DNA of 27,297 nucleotides from JBKPFU01 sp046728975 (GTDB lineage: Bacteria; Actinomycetota; Thermoleophilia; Gaiellales; Gaiellaceae). The stretch covers positions 1 to 27,297 of the forward strand of contig JBKPFU010000131.1 in the NCBI GenBank assembly GCA_046728975.1, in the 5' to 3' direction. The stretch's first letter is position 1. The number at the start of each line of letters is the position of its first letter. The notes under the pieces are model-generated. The model had not been told where the DNA came from, did not search any database, and saw only the letters and a list, made by a program, of their open reading frames with translations. Shown here one piece after another: positions 1 to 9,571 of the stretch. A program made the translations under genes and the position numbers.

Positions 1-1
1 C

Positions 2-1144
2 CATCCCTCGACGCACGGCGTCCTGCGCCTGATCGTCGACCTCCACGGCGAGGACGTGGTCGGGCTGACGGCCGTGATCGGCTACCTCCATACCGGCTTC
101 GAGAAGAACATGGAGCAGAAGACGTGGTGGAAGGCGATCACGTATCCCGAGCGGATCGACTACCTCTCCTTCCAGAACAACGAGCTCGTGTTCGTCCTCG
201 CGATCGAGCAGCTCCTGGGCCTCGAGGTTCCGGAAAAGGCGAAATGGATGCGGACGCTCCTCTGCGAGCTGAACCGCATCCACTCGCATCTGGTGTGGCT
301 TGCGACCGCGGCGCTCGAACTGGGCGCGATCTCGATGTTCTGGTACTGCTTCCGCGAGCGCGACCAGATCCTCGATCTCTTCGAGATGGTCTGCGGAGCG
401 CGCATGCACACCCGGTACTTCCAGGCGGGCGGGCTCGCGGAGGACATCCCGCGCGGCTTCTACCCCGAGTGCCGGAAGTTCGTCGACTGGATGCCGAAGG
501 CGATCGACGACTACGAGGGTCTCGTCGACCGCAACCAGATCTGGCTCCAGCGAACGAGGGGGATCGGCCTGTTGTCGGCCGAGGACGCGATCGCCTTGGG
601 CCAGTCGGGGCCGGTGCTGCGCGCCTCGGGCGTCGACTGGGATCTCCGCCGGCGCGCGCCGTACCTGGCCTACGACCAGGTCGACTTCCGTGTTCCGGTC
701 TACGAGAACGGCGACGTCTACGACCGCTACCGCGTGCACATGGACGAGATGCGCGAGTCGACCAAGATCGTCCGCCAGTGCATGGGGCGGCTCGAGCGGA
801 TGCCCGACGGAGCGCCGTGGATCGCCGACGACCGAAAAGTCGTCCTGCCGCCGCGCGAGGAGCTGCACACGTCGATGGAGTCGCTGATCCACCACTTCAA
901 GATCGTCACCGAGGGGTACCGCGTGCCCGAGGGTGAGGTCTACGTTGCGGTGGAGTCGCCGCGGGGTGAGCTCGGCTGCTATGTCGTCTCCGACGGCGGC
1001 CCGCGCCCCTGGCGCGTGAAGTTCCGCGCGCCCTCGTTCGTCGCGCTCGAGGCGACGGCCACCTGCATGCGCGACGCACTCGTCGCGGACCTCATCGCAA
1101 TCGTGGGCTCCCTCGACACCGTCATGGGCGAGGTCGACCGATGA
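2..1144 (+). CDS. nuoD: NADH-quinone oxidoreductase subunit D (5' truncated)
   Basis: This is the 49-kDa-type subunit of complex I. It sits in the peripheral arm and helps form the quinone site next to the terminal Fe-S cluster. The reading frame is open from base 2 and begins inside the family motif HPSTHGVLRL, so the true start lies left of the window. About 380 residues are visible. Other diagnostic stretches are IGYLHTGFEKNME, LNRIHSHLVWL and the C-terminal end DTVMGEVDR, which closes the protein where NuoD normally ends. A separate nuoD rather than a fused nuoCD is likely, but nuoC itself is not seen. The stop overlaps the nuoE start as ATGA (1141-1144), which implies translational coupling. 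Confidence 0.96.
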   Translation, partial: HPSTHGVLRLIVDLHGEDVVGLTAVIGYLHTGFEKNMEQKTWWKAITYPERIDYLSFQNNELVFVLAIEQLLGLEVPEKAKWMRTLLCELNRIHSHLVWLATAALELGAISMFWYCFRERDQILDLFEMVCGARMHTRYFQAGGLAEDIPRGFYPECRKFVDWMPKAIDDYEGLVDRNQIWLQRTRGIGLLSAEDAIALGQSGPVLRASGVDWDLRRRAPYLAYDQVDFRVPVYENGDVYDRYRVHMDEMRESTKIVRQCMGRLERMPDGAPWIADDRKVVLPPREELHTSMESLIHHFKIVTEGYRVPEGEVYVAVESPRGELGCYVVSDGGPRPWRVKFRAPSFVALEATATCMRDALVADLIAIVGSLDTVMGEVDR

Positions 1145-1597
1145 CCTTCGCGCGCGATGTTCAGCGGATGGCCGAGCAGTACCCGGACCGGAGATCGGCG
1201 ATCCTGCCGGCGCTGCGGCTTGCTCAGGAGCGCCACGGCGGCTGGCTTCCAACCGAGGCGTTCCACGAGGTCGGAGAGGCGCTCGACTTCACCCCGGCCT
1301 ACTGCCGGTCCGTCGCGTCCTTTTACGACATGTTCCACCTGGCGCCGGTGGGCCGGCACTTGGTCGAGGTCTGCACGAACATCTGCTGCGGCCTGCGCGG
1401 CGCCGAACCCGTGCTGGACGCGTTCGAGGAGGAGCTCGGCGTGCGGCCGGGTGAGACGACCGAGGACGGCGACGTAACGCTGCGCACGGTGGAGTGCCTG
1501 GGCGCCTGCGGCTGGCCGACGGTGGTCGCCGTCGACCATCGCTATCGCGAGAACGTGAGCGCCGACGACGTCGCCGACATCGTCAGGGAGCTGCGCG

Positions 1598-1605
<8 letters not shown>
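1141..1605 (+). CDS. nuoE: NADH-quinone oxidoreductase subunit E
   Basis: This is the 24-kDa-type subunit of the NADH dehydrogenase module, carrying a [2Fe-2S] cluster (N1a type) beside NuoF. The protein has 154 residues, normal for the family. The four cluster ligands are visible as C78-x4-C83 and C119-x3-C123 (ECLGAC). Cys82, next to C83, is an extra non-ligand cysteine. The N-terminal helical part contains the usual YxYCRSVASFYDMF-like segment near residues 54-65. The ATG at 1141 overlaps the nuoD stop, and the 3' end overlaps nuoF by 8 bases, so the gene is embedded in the nuo operon. Confidence 0.96.
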
Positions 1606-2911
<1,306 letters not shown>

Positions 2912-3020
2912 GCCGGTCCCGGGGACACATCGGCAAGCTCTCGGCACGATCTCCGTGGCCGGTTGAGCCACGTCCGAGGGTCAGACCCTTTTTTACATTC
3001 GCTCCCCCGGAGACGGCGAC
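2912..3020 (+). other. nuoF-nuoG intergenic gap
   Basis: This 109-base stretch is the only sizeable break in the nuo operon of the window. It contains a short stem-loop with a T-run (2977-2994) and, just before nuoG, a GGAGA-type ribosome binding site (3009-3013) seven bases from the ATG at 3021. I see no gene in it. It could be an attenuator or processing site separating nuoD-F from nuoG-N, or the scar of a small palindromic repeat. Confidence 0.6.
2977..2994 (+). terminator. Stem-loop plus T-run (attenuator or REP-like)
   Basis: AGGGT (2977-2981), loop CAG, ACCCT (2985-2989), then a run of six T ending at 2994. The layout is that of an intrinsic terminator, but the 5-bp stem is weak for one, and it lies inside an operon whose downstream genes must be expressed. 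It may be a partial terminator (attenuator), or a copy of a dispersed GGGTC-palindrome repeat. The T-run stands out against the GC-rich background. Confidence 0.45.
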
Positions 3021-5156
3021 ATGAGCGCGCCGGAGCTCGTCACCGTCACGATCGACGGCCGCACGGCGCAGGTCCCGAAGGGGCTCGGCCTCGTCGAGAG
3101 CGCCGCCGCGGCGGGCATCGAGATCCCGGTCTTCTGCTACGAGCCGCGGCTCGGGCCGGCGATCGGCGCCTGCCGCATGTGCCTCGTCGAGGTCGAGGGG
3201 ATGCCGCCGAAGCCGCAGGCCGCATGCACGCTCGCGGCCCAGGACGGCATGGTCGTGAAGACAGCGCAGACCTCCGAGATGGCGCGCGAGGGGCAGGAGG
3301 CGACGCTCGAGTTCATCCTCGTCAACCACCCGCTCGACTGCCCCGTCTGCGACAAGGGCGGCGAGTGCCCGCTCCAGGACCTCACCTTCCGCTGGGGGCC
3401 GCCGGTAACCCGCATGACGTTCGACAAGCGGACCTTCGAGAAGCCGATCCCGATCTCGCCCACGATCTCCATCGACCGCGAGCGCTGCATCCTCTGCTAT
3501 CGCTGCACGCGCTTCTCGGAGGGAGTCGCCGAGGACGGCCAGCTGGTCGCGATGAACCGCGGCGCGCAGTCCGTGATCGCCACCTTCGACGACGAGCCCT
3601 ATCGCGCGCCGTTCTCCGGCAACGTGATCGAGCTCTGCCCGGTCGGTGCACTGCTGCCCACCCAGTACCGGTTCGAGGGCCGCCCGTGGGAGGTGCAGAA
3701 CGTCCCGACCGTCTGCGGCATGTGCCCCGTCGGCTGCAACATCGACGCGACCACGCGCGAGGGCAAGGTCAAGCGAATCCTCTCGCGCAACCACCCCGAG
3801 GTCGACGGCGGCTGGCTCTGCGACAAAGGCCGCTTCGCCTTCACCCATCTTTATGCGAAGGACCGTATCGGTGACCCGTTGCGCCGCGTACGCCGCCGCG
3901 GCTTCGAGGAGCTGTCCTGGGACGACGCGATCGACGAGGCCGAGCGGCTGTTGCGGGCGGCCGAGGGCCGGGTCGTCACCGCACTCTCGGGCTCCGAGAC
4001 GGTCGAGCAGGCGTACGCGCTCTCGAAGCTCCTGCGCCAGGGTCTCGGCGCGCACTCCGCGCTCCTGCCGGAGGAGACGAGCGACGCCCTCGAAGCATTT
4101 CGCCTGCCGCTCTCGGCAATCGCAGACGCCGAGGTCGTGGTCGTCCTCGGCGACGTGCCGATCGACGAGGCGGCGCCGATCGTCGGCCTGTGGCTCCGCG
4201 CCGCCCGCCGGAACGGTGCCGAGATCGCCTACGAGCTGGACGAAGAGCGCGTCCGCGGATCCGATCGCGCGATCCTGATCTGGTCCGGCGCCGGAGCGGG
4301 CGGCGCGCACGTCGCCGCGCTCGCGCACAAGCTCGGTTTCGCCGGAAAGGACAACTGCGGCGCCTTCTACCTGCCCGGGACGCCGAATGGTCGCGGGATC
4401 GCCGAGGCATGGGCGGCCGCCGCCGACGTCGACGAGAAGAACCCGGAGCCGATCGGACTGCTGATCGTGTCGGGGGACGAGGCGGCCGCGAATCCCAGCG
4501 TCCGCGCGATGGCGGAGGAGGCCGAGTCGGTCCTGGCCACGTGCATGTTCCAGGGGCTGGCGGTCGGCTGGGCCGACCTCGTTCTTCCCGGAACGAGTTA
4601 CCTCGAGCGCGACGGGACGTACGTGAACCTCGAGGGAAGGCTGCAGCGGCTCCGGCGCACGGCGATTCCTCCCGCGCCGGACGAGCTCGCCTGGATCTCG
4701 AAGCTGGCCGAGCGCTTCGAGGTCGAGATCCCGCCCTACCCCTCCGCCGTGTTCAAGGAGCTCTCGGACAAGATCTACGGCGGCCTCCCGTTCGGCGAGG
4801 TCGGCGAGTTCGCTGCGCTGCGCGCCCGCACGGAGCCGGAAGAGACGGCCCCGGCCGAGCCGCCTGCGCGTAAGCCGCGCGGACTGCACCTCGTCCGGTA
4901 CAAGGCGCTCTTCTCGGGGCCAGCGGTCGAGCGCGTGCCCGAGCTCCAGTTCCAGCGGCCGCAGGCCGAGGTCGAGCTCTCTCCCGACGACGCGCGCAGG
5001 CGGAAGATCTCGAGCGGCGACCAGGTGACGGTCTCGCACGACGGCACATCGGTGGCACTACGCGCGCGCGTGAACAAGAACCTCCGTCGGGGCGTCGTGC
5101 GCATCGCCGACGAGCACGCAGGTGAATTAGCCATGTCGGTTGAGGTCACGAAGTGA
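3021..5156 (+). CDS. nuoG: NADH-quinone oxidoreductase subunit G
   Basis: This is the 75-kDa-type Fe-S subunit of complex I. The N-terminal ferredoxin-like domain binds [2Fe-2S] through C39, C51, C54 and C69. The His-Cys3 site of the next [4Fe-4S] cluster is H103, C107, C110, C116 (HPLDCPVCDKGGEC). A second [4Fe-4S] site is C156, C159, C162 and C206. The extra N7-type cluster is also present: C232, C235, C239 and C267. The rest is a reduced molybdopterin-oxidoreductase-like domain followed by a C-terminal beta domain (about 630-711). At 711 residues it is shorter than the roughly 900-residue enterobacterial form. The ATG at 3021 has GGAGA seven bases upstream, and the stop overlaps nuoH as GTGA. 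Confidence 0.96.
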   Translation: MSAPELVTVTIDGRTAQVPKGLGLVESAAAAGIEIPVFCYEPRLGPAIGACRMCLVEVEGMPPKPQAACTLAAQDGMVVKTAQTSEMAREGQEATLEFILVNHPLDCPVCDKGGECPLQDLTFRWGPPVTRMTFDKRTFEKPIPISPTISIDRERCILCYRCTRFSEGVAEDGQLVAMNRGAQSVIATFDDEPYRAPFSGNVIELCPVGALLPTQYRFEGRPWEVQNVPTVCGMCPVGCNIDATTREGKVKRILSRNHPEVDGGWLCDKGRFAFTHLYAKDRIGDPLRRVRRRGFEELSWDDAIDEAERLLRAAEGRVVTALSGSETVEQAYALSKLLRQGLGAHSALLPEETSDALEAFRLPLSAIADAEVVVVLGDVPIDEAAPIVGLWLRAARRNGAEIAYELDEERVRGSDRAILIWSGAGAGGAHVAALAHKLGFAGKDNCGAFYLPGTPNGRGIAEAWAAAADVDEKNPEPIGLLIVSGDEAAANPSVRAMAEEAESVLATCMFQGLAVGWADLVLPGTSYLERDGTYVNLEGRLQRLRRTAIPPAPDELAWISKLAERFEVEIPPYPSAVFKELSDKIYGGLPFGEVGEFAALRARTEPEETAPAEPPARKPRGLHLVRYKALFSGPAVERVPELQFQRPQAEVELSPDDARRRKISSGDQVTVSHDGTSVALRARVNKNLRRGVVRIADEHAGELAMSVEVTK

Positions 5157-6145
5157 ACGAGCCCTGGTGGATCGACCTGATCAAGGCGTTCGTGATCATC
5201 AACCTCCTCATGGGCGTGTTCGCGTACACGACGTGGCTCGAGCGGAAGCTGATCGGGCGGCTGCAGCTCCGCTACGGGCCGAACCGCGCCGGCCCCTTCG
5301 GGCTGCTCCAGCCGATCGCCGACCTGTTGAAGCTTATCCGCAAGGAGAGCTTCTTCCCGATGACCGCGGTCGATGCGATCTACATCGCCGCGCCGGCGCT
5401 GTCCGCGTTCACGGCACTTGCCGCGTTCAGCGTCATCCCGTTCGGGTCGGGATGGCAGATCGGCGACTACTACGTCAGCGGCGAGGTCGCCAACGTCTCG
5501 ATCTCGCTGATCCTGATCTTCGCGCTCGGTTCGCTCGGGATCTACGGCTTCATCGTCGGGGGCTGGGCTTCCGACTCCAAGTTCGCGCTGCTCGGGTCGA
5601 TGCGCACGTGCGCGCAGATGGTCTCCTACGAGGTCGCGCTCACCTTCGCCGTGCTCGGCGTCGTGATCATGGGCCAGTCCCTCGCGCTGACGGACATCGT
5701 CGCCAAGCAGGCGGCCACGATCTGGTTCGTGATCCCTCAGGCGGTCGGATTGCTCGTGTTCTTCGTGGCCGGGATCGCCGAGACGAACCGCGCGCCGTTC
5801 GACCTACCCGAAGCCGAGACCGAGCTGGTGGCCGGCTACCACACCGAGTACAGCGGGATGCGCTGGGGCCTGTTCCAGCTCGGCGAGTACATCAACATGA
5901 TCATCCTCTCGGCGCTCGCGGTGACGCTGTTCTTCGGCGGCTGGCACCTCGGCTGGCTCGACCACCAGCTCGGGCCGCTGTGGTTCGTGCTCAAGCTCCT
6001 GGTCGCGGTCTTCCTGTTCGTCTGGATCCGCGCGACGCTGCCCCGCCTTCGTTACGACCAGCTGATGCGCGTCGGCTGGAAGGTGCTGCTGCCCGTCGCC
6101 ACGCTCAACGCGCTCGTGACGGCGGCACTCGTGGTGGCCCTTTAA
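5153..6145 (+). CDS. nuoH: NADH-quinone oxidoreductase subunit H
   Basis: This is the membrane subunit joining the peripheral and membrane arms. It lines the quinone channel and carries the acidic residues that couple reduction to proton pumping. It has 330 residues and about eight hydrophobic helices. Signature stretches are TTWLERKLIGRLQLRYGPNR near residues 26-45 and AETNRAPFDLPEAETELVAG near 214-233, followed by YHTEYSGMRW and FQLGEYINMI. The GTG start at 5153 overlaps the nuoG stop, so translation is probably coupled. The 3' end (TAA, 6143-6145) is followed by 53 bases before the nuoI start. Confidence 0.96.
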   Translation: MNEPWWIDLIKAFVIINLLMGVFAYTTWLERKLIGRLQLRYGPNRAGPFGLLQPIADLLKLIRKESFFPMTAVDAIYIAAPALSAFTALAAFSVIPFGSGWQIGDYYVSGEVANVSISLILIFALGSLGIYGFIVGGWASDSKFALLGSMRTCAQMVSYEVALTFAVLGVVIMGQSLALTDIVAKQAATIWFVIPQAVGLLVFFVAGIAETNRAPFDLPEAETELVAGYHTEYSGMRWGLFQLGEYINMIILSALAVTLFFGGWHLGWLDHQLGPLWFVLKLLVAVFLFVWIRATLPRLRYDQLMRVGWKVLLPVATLNALVTAALVVAL

Positions 6146-6187
6146 ATGGCCACCCCCTCGCTCACATCTCGACCGACCTGTTCGGCA

Positions 6188-6194
6188 GGAGGTG
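6188..6194 (+). promoter_or_regulatory. Strong ribosome binding site for nuoI
   Basis: AGGAGGT at 6188-6194 lies four bases before the GTG at 6199. It fixes the nuoI start. The same reading frame stays open for about 1 kb upstream through nuoH, so frame length alone would give a false, much longer protein. Confidence 0.85.
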
Positions 6195-6198
6195 GCCT

Positions 6199-6696
6199 GT
6201 GAGCCCCCAGCCGATCGAGTCGGTCAAGGGCTTCGGCGTGACTCTGAAGCAGATCTTCAAGAAGCCGATCACGCAGCAGTACCCGGAGTACAAGCGGCCG
6301 CTGTACCCCCGCTTCCGTGGGCGCCACCGGCTGTGGCGCCATCACAACGGGCTGGAGAAGTGCATCGGCTGCTCGCTCTGCGCGGCGGCGTGCCCTGCCG
6401 ACTGCATCCGCGTCGTCGCCGCCGAGAACACCCCCGACAACCGCGTCTCCGCCGGCGAACGCTACGCGCGCATCTACGAGATCAACTTGAGCCGCTGCAT
6501 CTTCTGCGGCTACTGCGAGCTCGCGTGCCCCTTCGACGCGATCACGCTCGGCAACGAATTCGAGATCTCCGAGTACTCGCGTGACGACCTGATCTACACG
6601 AAGGACATGCTCCTGGCCGAGCCGATCAAGAAGGTGCCCGTCGCCGACCCGGAGCTCTACGACACGCCCGTCCCCTACTACAAGACCTACAGCTAA
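6199..6696 (+). CDS. nuoI: NADH-quinone oxidoreductase subunit I
   Basis: This is the ferredoxin-like subunit with two [4Fe-4S] clusters (N6a/N6b) that lead electrons to N2 near the quinone site. From the GTG at 6199 it has 165 residues. The two CxxCxxCxxxCP motifs are C55, C58, C61, C65 and C100, C103, C106, C110. The start is chosen by the AGGAGGT site at 6188-6194 and because the family begins a few residues before the GFGVTLKQIFKKPIT region. The stop TAA (6694-6696) directly abuts the nuoJ ATG. No truncation or missing ligand is seen. Confidence 0.95.
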   Translation: MSPQPIESVKGFGVTLKQIFKKPITQQYPEYKRPLYPRFRGRHRLWRHHNGLEKCIGCSLCAAACPADCIRVVAAENTPDNRVSAGERYARIYEINLSRCIFCGYCELACPFDAITLGNEFEISEYSRDDLIYTKDMLLAEPIKKVPVADPELYDTPVPYYKTYS

Positions 6697-7374
6697 ATGG
6701 GCAACGTGCTCGTCTGGGCGGTCTGGGTCGTCGCCGCCTTCGCCTGCCTCGGCTCCGGGATCGCGGTCGTCTCCTTCTCGAATCCGTTCTACTCGGCGCT
6801 GGCACTGATCGGGAACCTCGCGTCGCTCGCCGTCCTGTATCTCCTGCTGGCGGCCGAGTTCGTCGCCGCCGCGCAGGTGCTCGTCTACGCGGGCGCGGTG
6901 ATGGTCATGTTCCTGTTCGTGATCGCCTATCTCGGCGGGCGGGCCGACGCGCCCTGGGCGGGCGGCCCGAGCTGGCACGCGATCGCCGCCGTCACCGCCG
7001 CGGGGGCGATCCTCGTCGAGGTGATCGTCGTGGTCGGCGTCAAAGCGAGCGGCCGGCTCTCGAACAGCCCGGACGTCGACTTCTCCTACGGCCGGCCCAG
7101 CGAGATCGGCCGGGTCTTCCTCACCGACCACCTGCTGGCGTTCGAACTGACGTCGATAGTGCTGCTGATCGCCGCGGTCGGGGGAGTGATCCTCGGCCAC
7201 CACTCCCGGGAGCCCTCGCATCCCTGGGCGGCTGCGGCTACCGCCGGGCGAAGCCCGGCTCCGCCGCCGCCTGGCGCCGCTGGCGGCACGGTGCTTTCCG
7301 GGCCCGTGCCTAGCACTGCGCCCTCCGGCCCCGCACCGCCAGCGGCGCCCCAGGAATCCGAGGAACCGCTGTGA
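6697..7374 (+). CDS. nuoJ: NADH-quinone oxidoreductase subunit J
   Basis: This is the membrane-arm subunit whose third helix takes part in the conformational coupling of complex I. It has 225 residues. About five hydrophobic helices lie within residues 1-170, including AAQVLVYAGAVMVMFLFVIA (58-77), the conserved NuoJ helix. After GVILGHHSREP the last 55 or so residues form a Pro/Ala/Ser-rich, low-complexity tail (about 171-225). The DNA for this tail is packed with inverted repeats (7243-7349). The ATG abuts the nuoI stop, and the stop overlaps the nuoK GTG start. Pro-rich NuoJ tails occur elsewhere, but the palindromic DNA suggests the tail was acquired or expanded. Confidence 0.95.
   Translation: MGNVLVWAVWVVAAFACLGSGIAVVSFSNPFYSALALIGNLASLAVLYLLLAAEFVAAAQVLVYAGAVMVMFLFVIAYLGGRADAPWAGGPSWHAIAAVTAAGAILVEVIVVVGVKASGRLSNSPDVDFSYGRPSEIGRVFLTDHLLAFELTSIVLLIAAVGGVILGHHSREPSHPWAAAATAGRSPAPPPPGAAGGTVLSGPVPSTAPSGPAPPAAPQESEEPL
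7243..7259 (+). repeat. Perfect 7-bp hairpin within 3' nuoJ
   Basis: GCCGGGC (7243-7249), loop GAA, GCCCGGC (7253-7259). This is a perfect inverted repeat inside coding sequence, encoding part of the low-complexity NuoJ tail. It is the first of several inverted repeats in a 107-base stretch. Confidence 0.75.
7273..7349 (+). repeat. 14-bp inverted repeat with nested hairpin in 3' nuoJ
   Basis: GGCGCCGCTGGCGG (7273-7286) is the exact reverse complement of 7336-7349. Between the arms lies a second inverted repeat, GGCACGG (7285-7291) with CCGTGCC (7304-7310). GTGCT (7291-7295) and AGCAC (7312-7316) can also pair as an alternative. The whole is translated as the Pro/Ala/Gly-rich end of NuoJ. It may be a palindromic element inserted in frame, or an RNA structure that affects nuoK translation, since the nuoK start lies 22 bases downstream. 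Confidence 0.7.
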
Positions 7375-7679
7375 AGGGCCCGGATGTCGTCTGGTACCTC
7401 TGCGTCGCGGCCTTCCTGTTCTGCACGGGCGCCCTCGGCGTCCTCCTGCGCCGCAGCCCGCTGATCGTGCTGCTCTCGCTCGAGATCATGCTCAACGGCG
7501 CGAACCTGGCGCTGATCGCGTTCTCCCGCCACTTCACGAATCTCGACGGCCAGATCTTCGCCCTCGCAGTGATGGCCGTTGCGGCGTCCGAGGTCGTGGT
7601 CGGCCTTGGTCTGATCGTCGCGATGGCGCGGCGGCGGCTCGACCTCGACGTGGACAAGCTGGCGACGCTCCGCGGATGA
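7371..7679 (+). CDS. nuoK: NADH-quinone oxidoreductase subunit K
   Basis: This is the small membrane-arm subunit related to MrpC antiporter subunits. It has 102 residues and three transmembrane helices, normal for NuoK. The two membrane-embedded glutamates of the proton path are visible as E38 (LLSLEIMLNGANLALI) and E74 (AASEVVVGLGLIV). The GTG start overlaps the nuoJ stop (GTGA, 7371-7374), and the gene ends one base before nuoL. The start lies just after the strongly palindromic end of nuoJ, so its translation could depend on ribosomes arriving from nuoJ. Confidence 0.95.
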   Translation: MKGPDVVWYLCVAAFLFCTGALGVLLRRSPLIVLLSLEIMLNGANLALIAFSRHFTNLDGQIFALAVMAVAASEVVVGLGLIVAMARRRLDLDVDKLATLRG

Positions 7680-7680
7680 C

Positions 7681-9567
7681 GTGATCGTCGCCGCCTGGAT
7701 CTGCCTCGCGCTGCCTCTGGCCGCCGCGCTCGCGATCACGCTGCTCGGCCACCGCCTGACTCGCCGCGGCGCGGGCTATCTGGCCTCCGCGTCGGTCGGC
7801 GGCTCCTTCATCTGCGCGGTGGTCGCGCTCTTCGCCCTGTGGGGAGAGTCGCCCGAAGAGCGCTCGCACCCCTCGACGATCTGGAACTGGCTCACCGCCG
7901 GCGATCTGCAGTTCGGCCTGCGGATCCTGGTCGACCCTCTGAGCGTCTTCATGATGCTGATCGTCGCCGGGGTCGGGTTCCTGATCGTCGCGTACTCGAT
8001 CGGCTACATGGACGGCGACGACGAGGAGCGCCGCTACTTCGGCTACATGGCGCTGTTCGTCTTCTCGATGCTGCTGCTCGTTCAGGCCGGCAACCTCTTG
8101 CTCCTCCTGGCCGGCTGGGGCCTCGTCGGCCTCTCTTCCTACCTCCTGATCGGCTTCTGGCACGAGCGGCCGGAGGCGATCGCCGCAGCCAAGAAGGCGT
8201 TCATCATGAACGCGTTCGGCGACGCGACCATGGTGCTGGCGCTGATCATGCTGATCCAGCGGACCGGGTCGCTCGACTTCGAAGTCGTGTTCGGCCAGGC
8301 CGACTCGTACGGCGGCTGGGCCGCAAACCTGATTGCCCTCGGCCTCCTCGGCGGGGCCGTGGCGAAGTCGGCACAGCTGCCGCTGCAGACCTGGCTCCCC
8401 GACGCGATGGAGGGTCCGACACCCGTCAGCGCCCTCATCCACGCGGCGACGATGGTGACCGCAGGGGTCTACCTGATCGTCCGCACGCACGCGCTCTTCG
8501 AAGCCGCCCCTCGCATACAGGATCTGGCCGCCGGGCTCGGCGCCGCGACTCTCCTGATGGCGGGACTGATCGCGCTCGTCCAAACGGACATCAAGCGCGT
8601 CATCGCCTACTCGACCATGTCCCAGATCGGCTACATGTTCCTCGCCGCGGGCCTCGGCGCCTACGCCAACGCCGAGTTCCACCTGATGACGCACGCCTTC
8701 TTCAAGGCGCTTCTCTTCATGGCCGCGGGCATCGTCATCCACGCGCTGGCGGGCGAGCAGGACATCCGCAAGATGGGCGGGATGCGGCACCTGCTGCCAC
8801 GAACGTGGTGGGCGTTCCTCATCGGCTCGCTCGCGCTCGCAGGGATGCCGCCCTTCGCCGGGTTCTTCTCGAAGGACCCGATCCTCGCCGCGGCGCTCGA
8901 TGCCGGGTGGTACGGCGACCTGCTCTGGGCGGTCGGGATCGTCGGCGTCTTCCTGACGGGGGTGTACGCCTTCCGCCTTGTGTTCATCGTCTTCGGCGGC
9001 GAGCCGTCGGCCTACGCGCGCGAGCATTTCCACGCGCCGAGGCCGAATGTCCCCGGTTTCTCGATGGGCACCACAGTCGCGGTGCTCGCGGTCCTGTCCA
9101 CGATCGGCGGCTGGATCCAGGTCGCGCTCCTCTGGACGCCGATCTCCAACTGGCTCGAGCCCGTCGCGCCTCCGCTGATCGAGGCGACGACCTCGGAGGA
9201 GGTGCTGTCGACGTTGCTCTCGGTCGCGTTCGGCTTGGCCGGAATCGGCGTCGCCTGGTGGATCTACGGCGCGCGCCGGGCGGCGGCTCCCCGCATCCGC
9301 CCCGTTCAGGCCCTCCTGGAGCACAAGTTCTACTTCGACGAGCTCTACGACCTCGTCTTCTACCGGCCCGCCGTGCTCGCCGTCCGCGGCCTGTACGCAT
9401 TCGTCGAGCGGCCTCTGATCGCCGGGTCGCTCACCGAGATCGGCGATGCCACCCGGGGTCTCGGCGGGCTCACGCGACGTCTCCAGACGGGCCTCGTCCG
9501 CAGCTACGCGCTCACGATCGCCGCCAGCCTCGCCGTCCTCGCCGTCGTCTTCGTCGCTGCGAGGTGA
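7681..9567 (+). CDS. nuoL: NADH-quinone oxidoreductase subunit L
   Basis: This is the large distal antiporter-like subunit, the proton channel with the long lateral helix. It has 628 residues. Recognised stretches are LLLAGWGLVGLSSYLLIGFW, carrying the TM5 region, then AKSAQLPLQTWLPDAMEGP followed by TPVSALIHAATMVTAGVYLI. DIKRVIAYSTMSQIGYMF and the end region HKFYFDELYDLVFYRPA also match. The GTG at 7681 is one base after the nuoK stop. The length and the final hydrophobic helix match complete NuoL proteins, so no truncation is seen. Confidence 0.95.
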   Translation: MIVAAWICLALPLAAALAITLLGHRLTRRGAGYLASASVGGSFICAVVALFALWGESPEERSHPSTIWNWLTAGDLQFGLRILVDPLSVFMMLIVAGVGFLIVAYSIGYMDGDDEERRYFGYMALFVFSMLLLVQAGNLLLLLAGWGLVGLSSYLLIGFWHERPEAIAAAKKAFIMNAFGDATMVLALIMLIQRTGSLDFEVVFGQADSYGGWAANLIALGLLGGAVAKSAQLPLQTWLPDAMEGPTPVSALIHAATMVTAGVYLIVRTHALFEAAPRIQDLAAGLGAATLLMAGLIALVQTDIKRVIAYSTMSQIGYMFLAAGLGAYANAEFHLMTHAFFKALLFMAAGIVIHALAGEQDIRKMGGMRHLLPRTWWAFLIGSLALAGMPPFAGFFSKDPILAAALDAGWYGDLLWAVGIVGVFLTGVYAFRLVFIVFGGEPSAYAREHFHAPRPNVPGFSMGTTVAVLAVLSTIGGWIQVALLWTPISNWLEPVAPPLIEATTSEEVLSTLLSVAFGLAGIGVAWWIYGARRAAAPRIRPVQALLEHKFYFDELYDLVFYRPAVLAVRGLYAFVERPLIAGSLTEIGDATRGLGGLTRRLQTGLVRSYALTIAASLAVLAVVFVAAR

Positions 9568-9571
9568 GGCG

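Noticed and set aside
5140..6198. An in-frame 353-residue extension upstream of nuoI, across nuoH
   Set aside because: The extension is an Arg-rich shadow of nuoH in another frame. The AGGAGGT site at 6188-6194 and NuoI family length fix the start at 6199.
6146..6198. ATG at 6146 directly after the nuoH stop as an alternative nuoI start
   Set aside because: It is in a different frame from NuoI and gives no family sequence.
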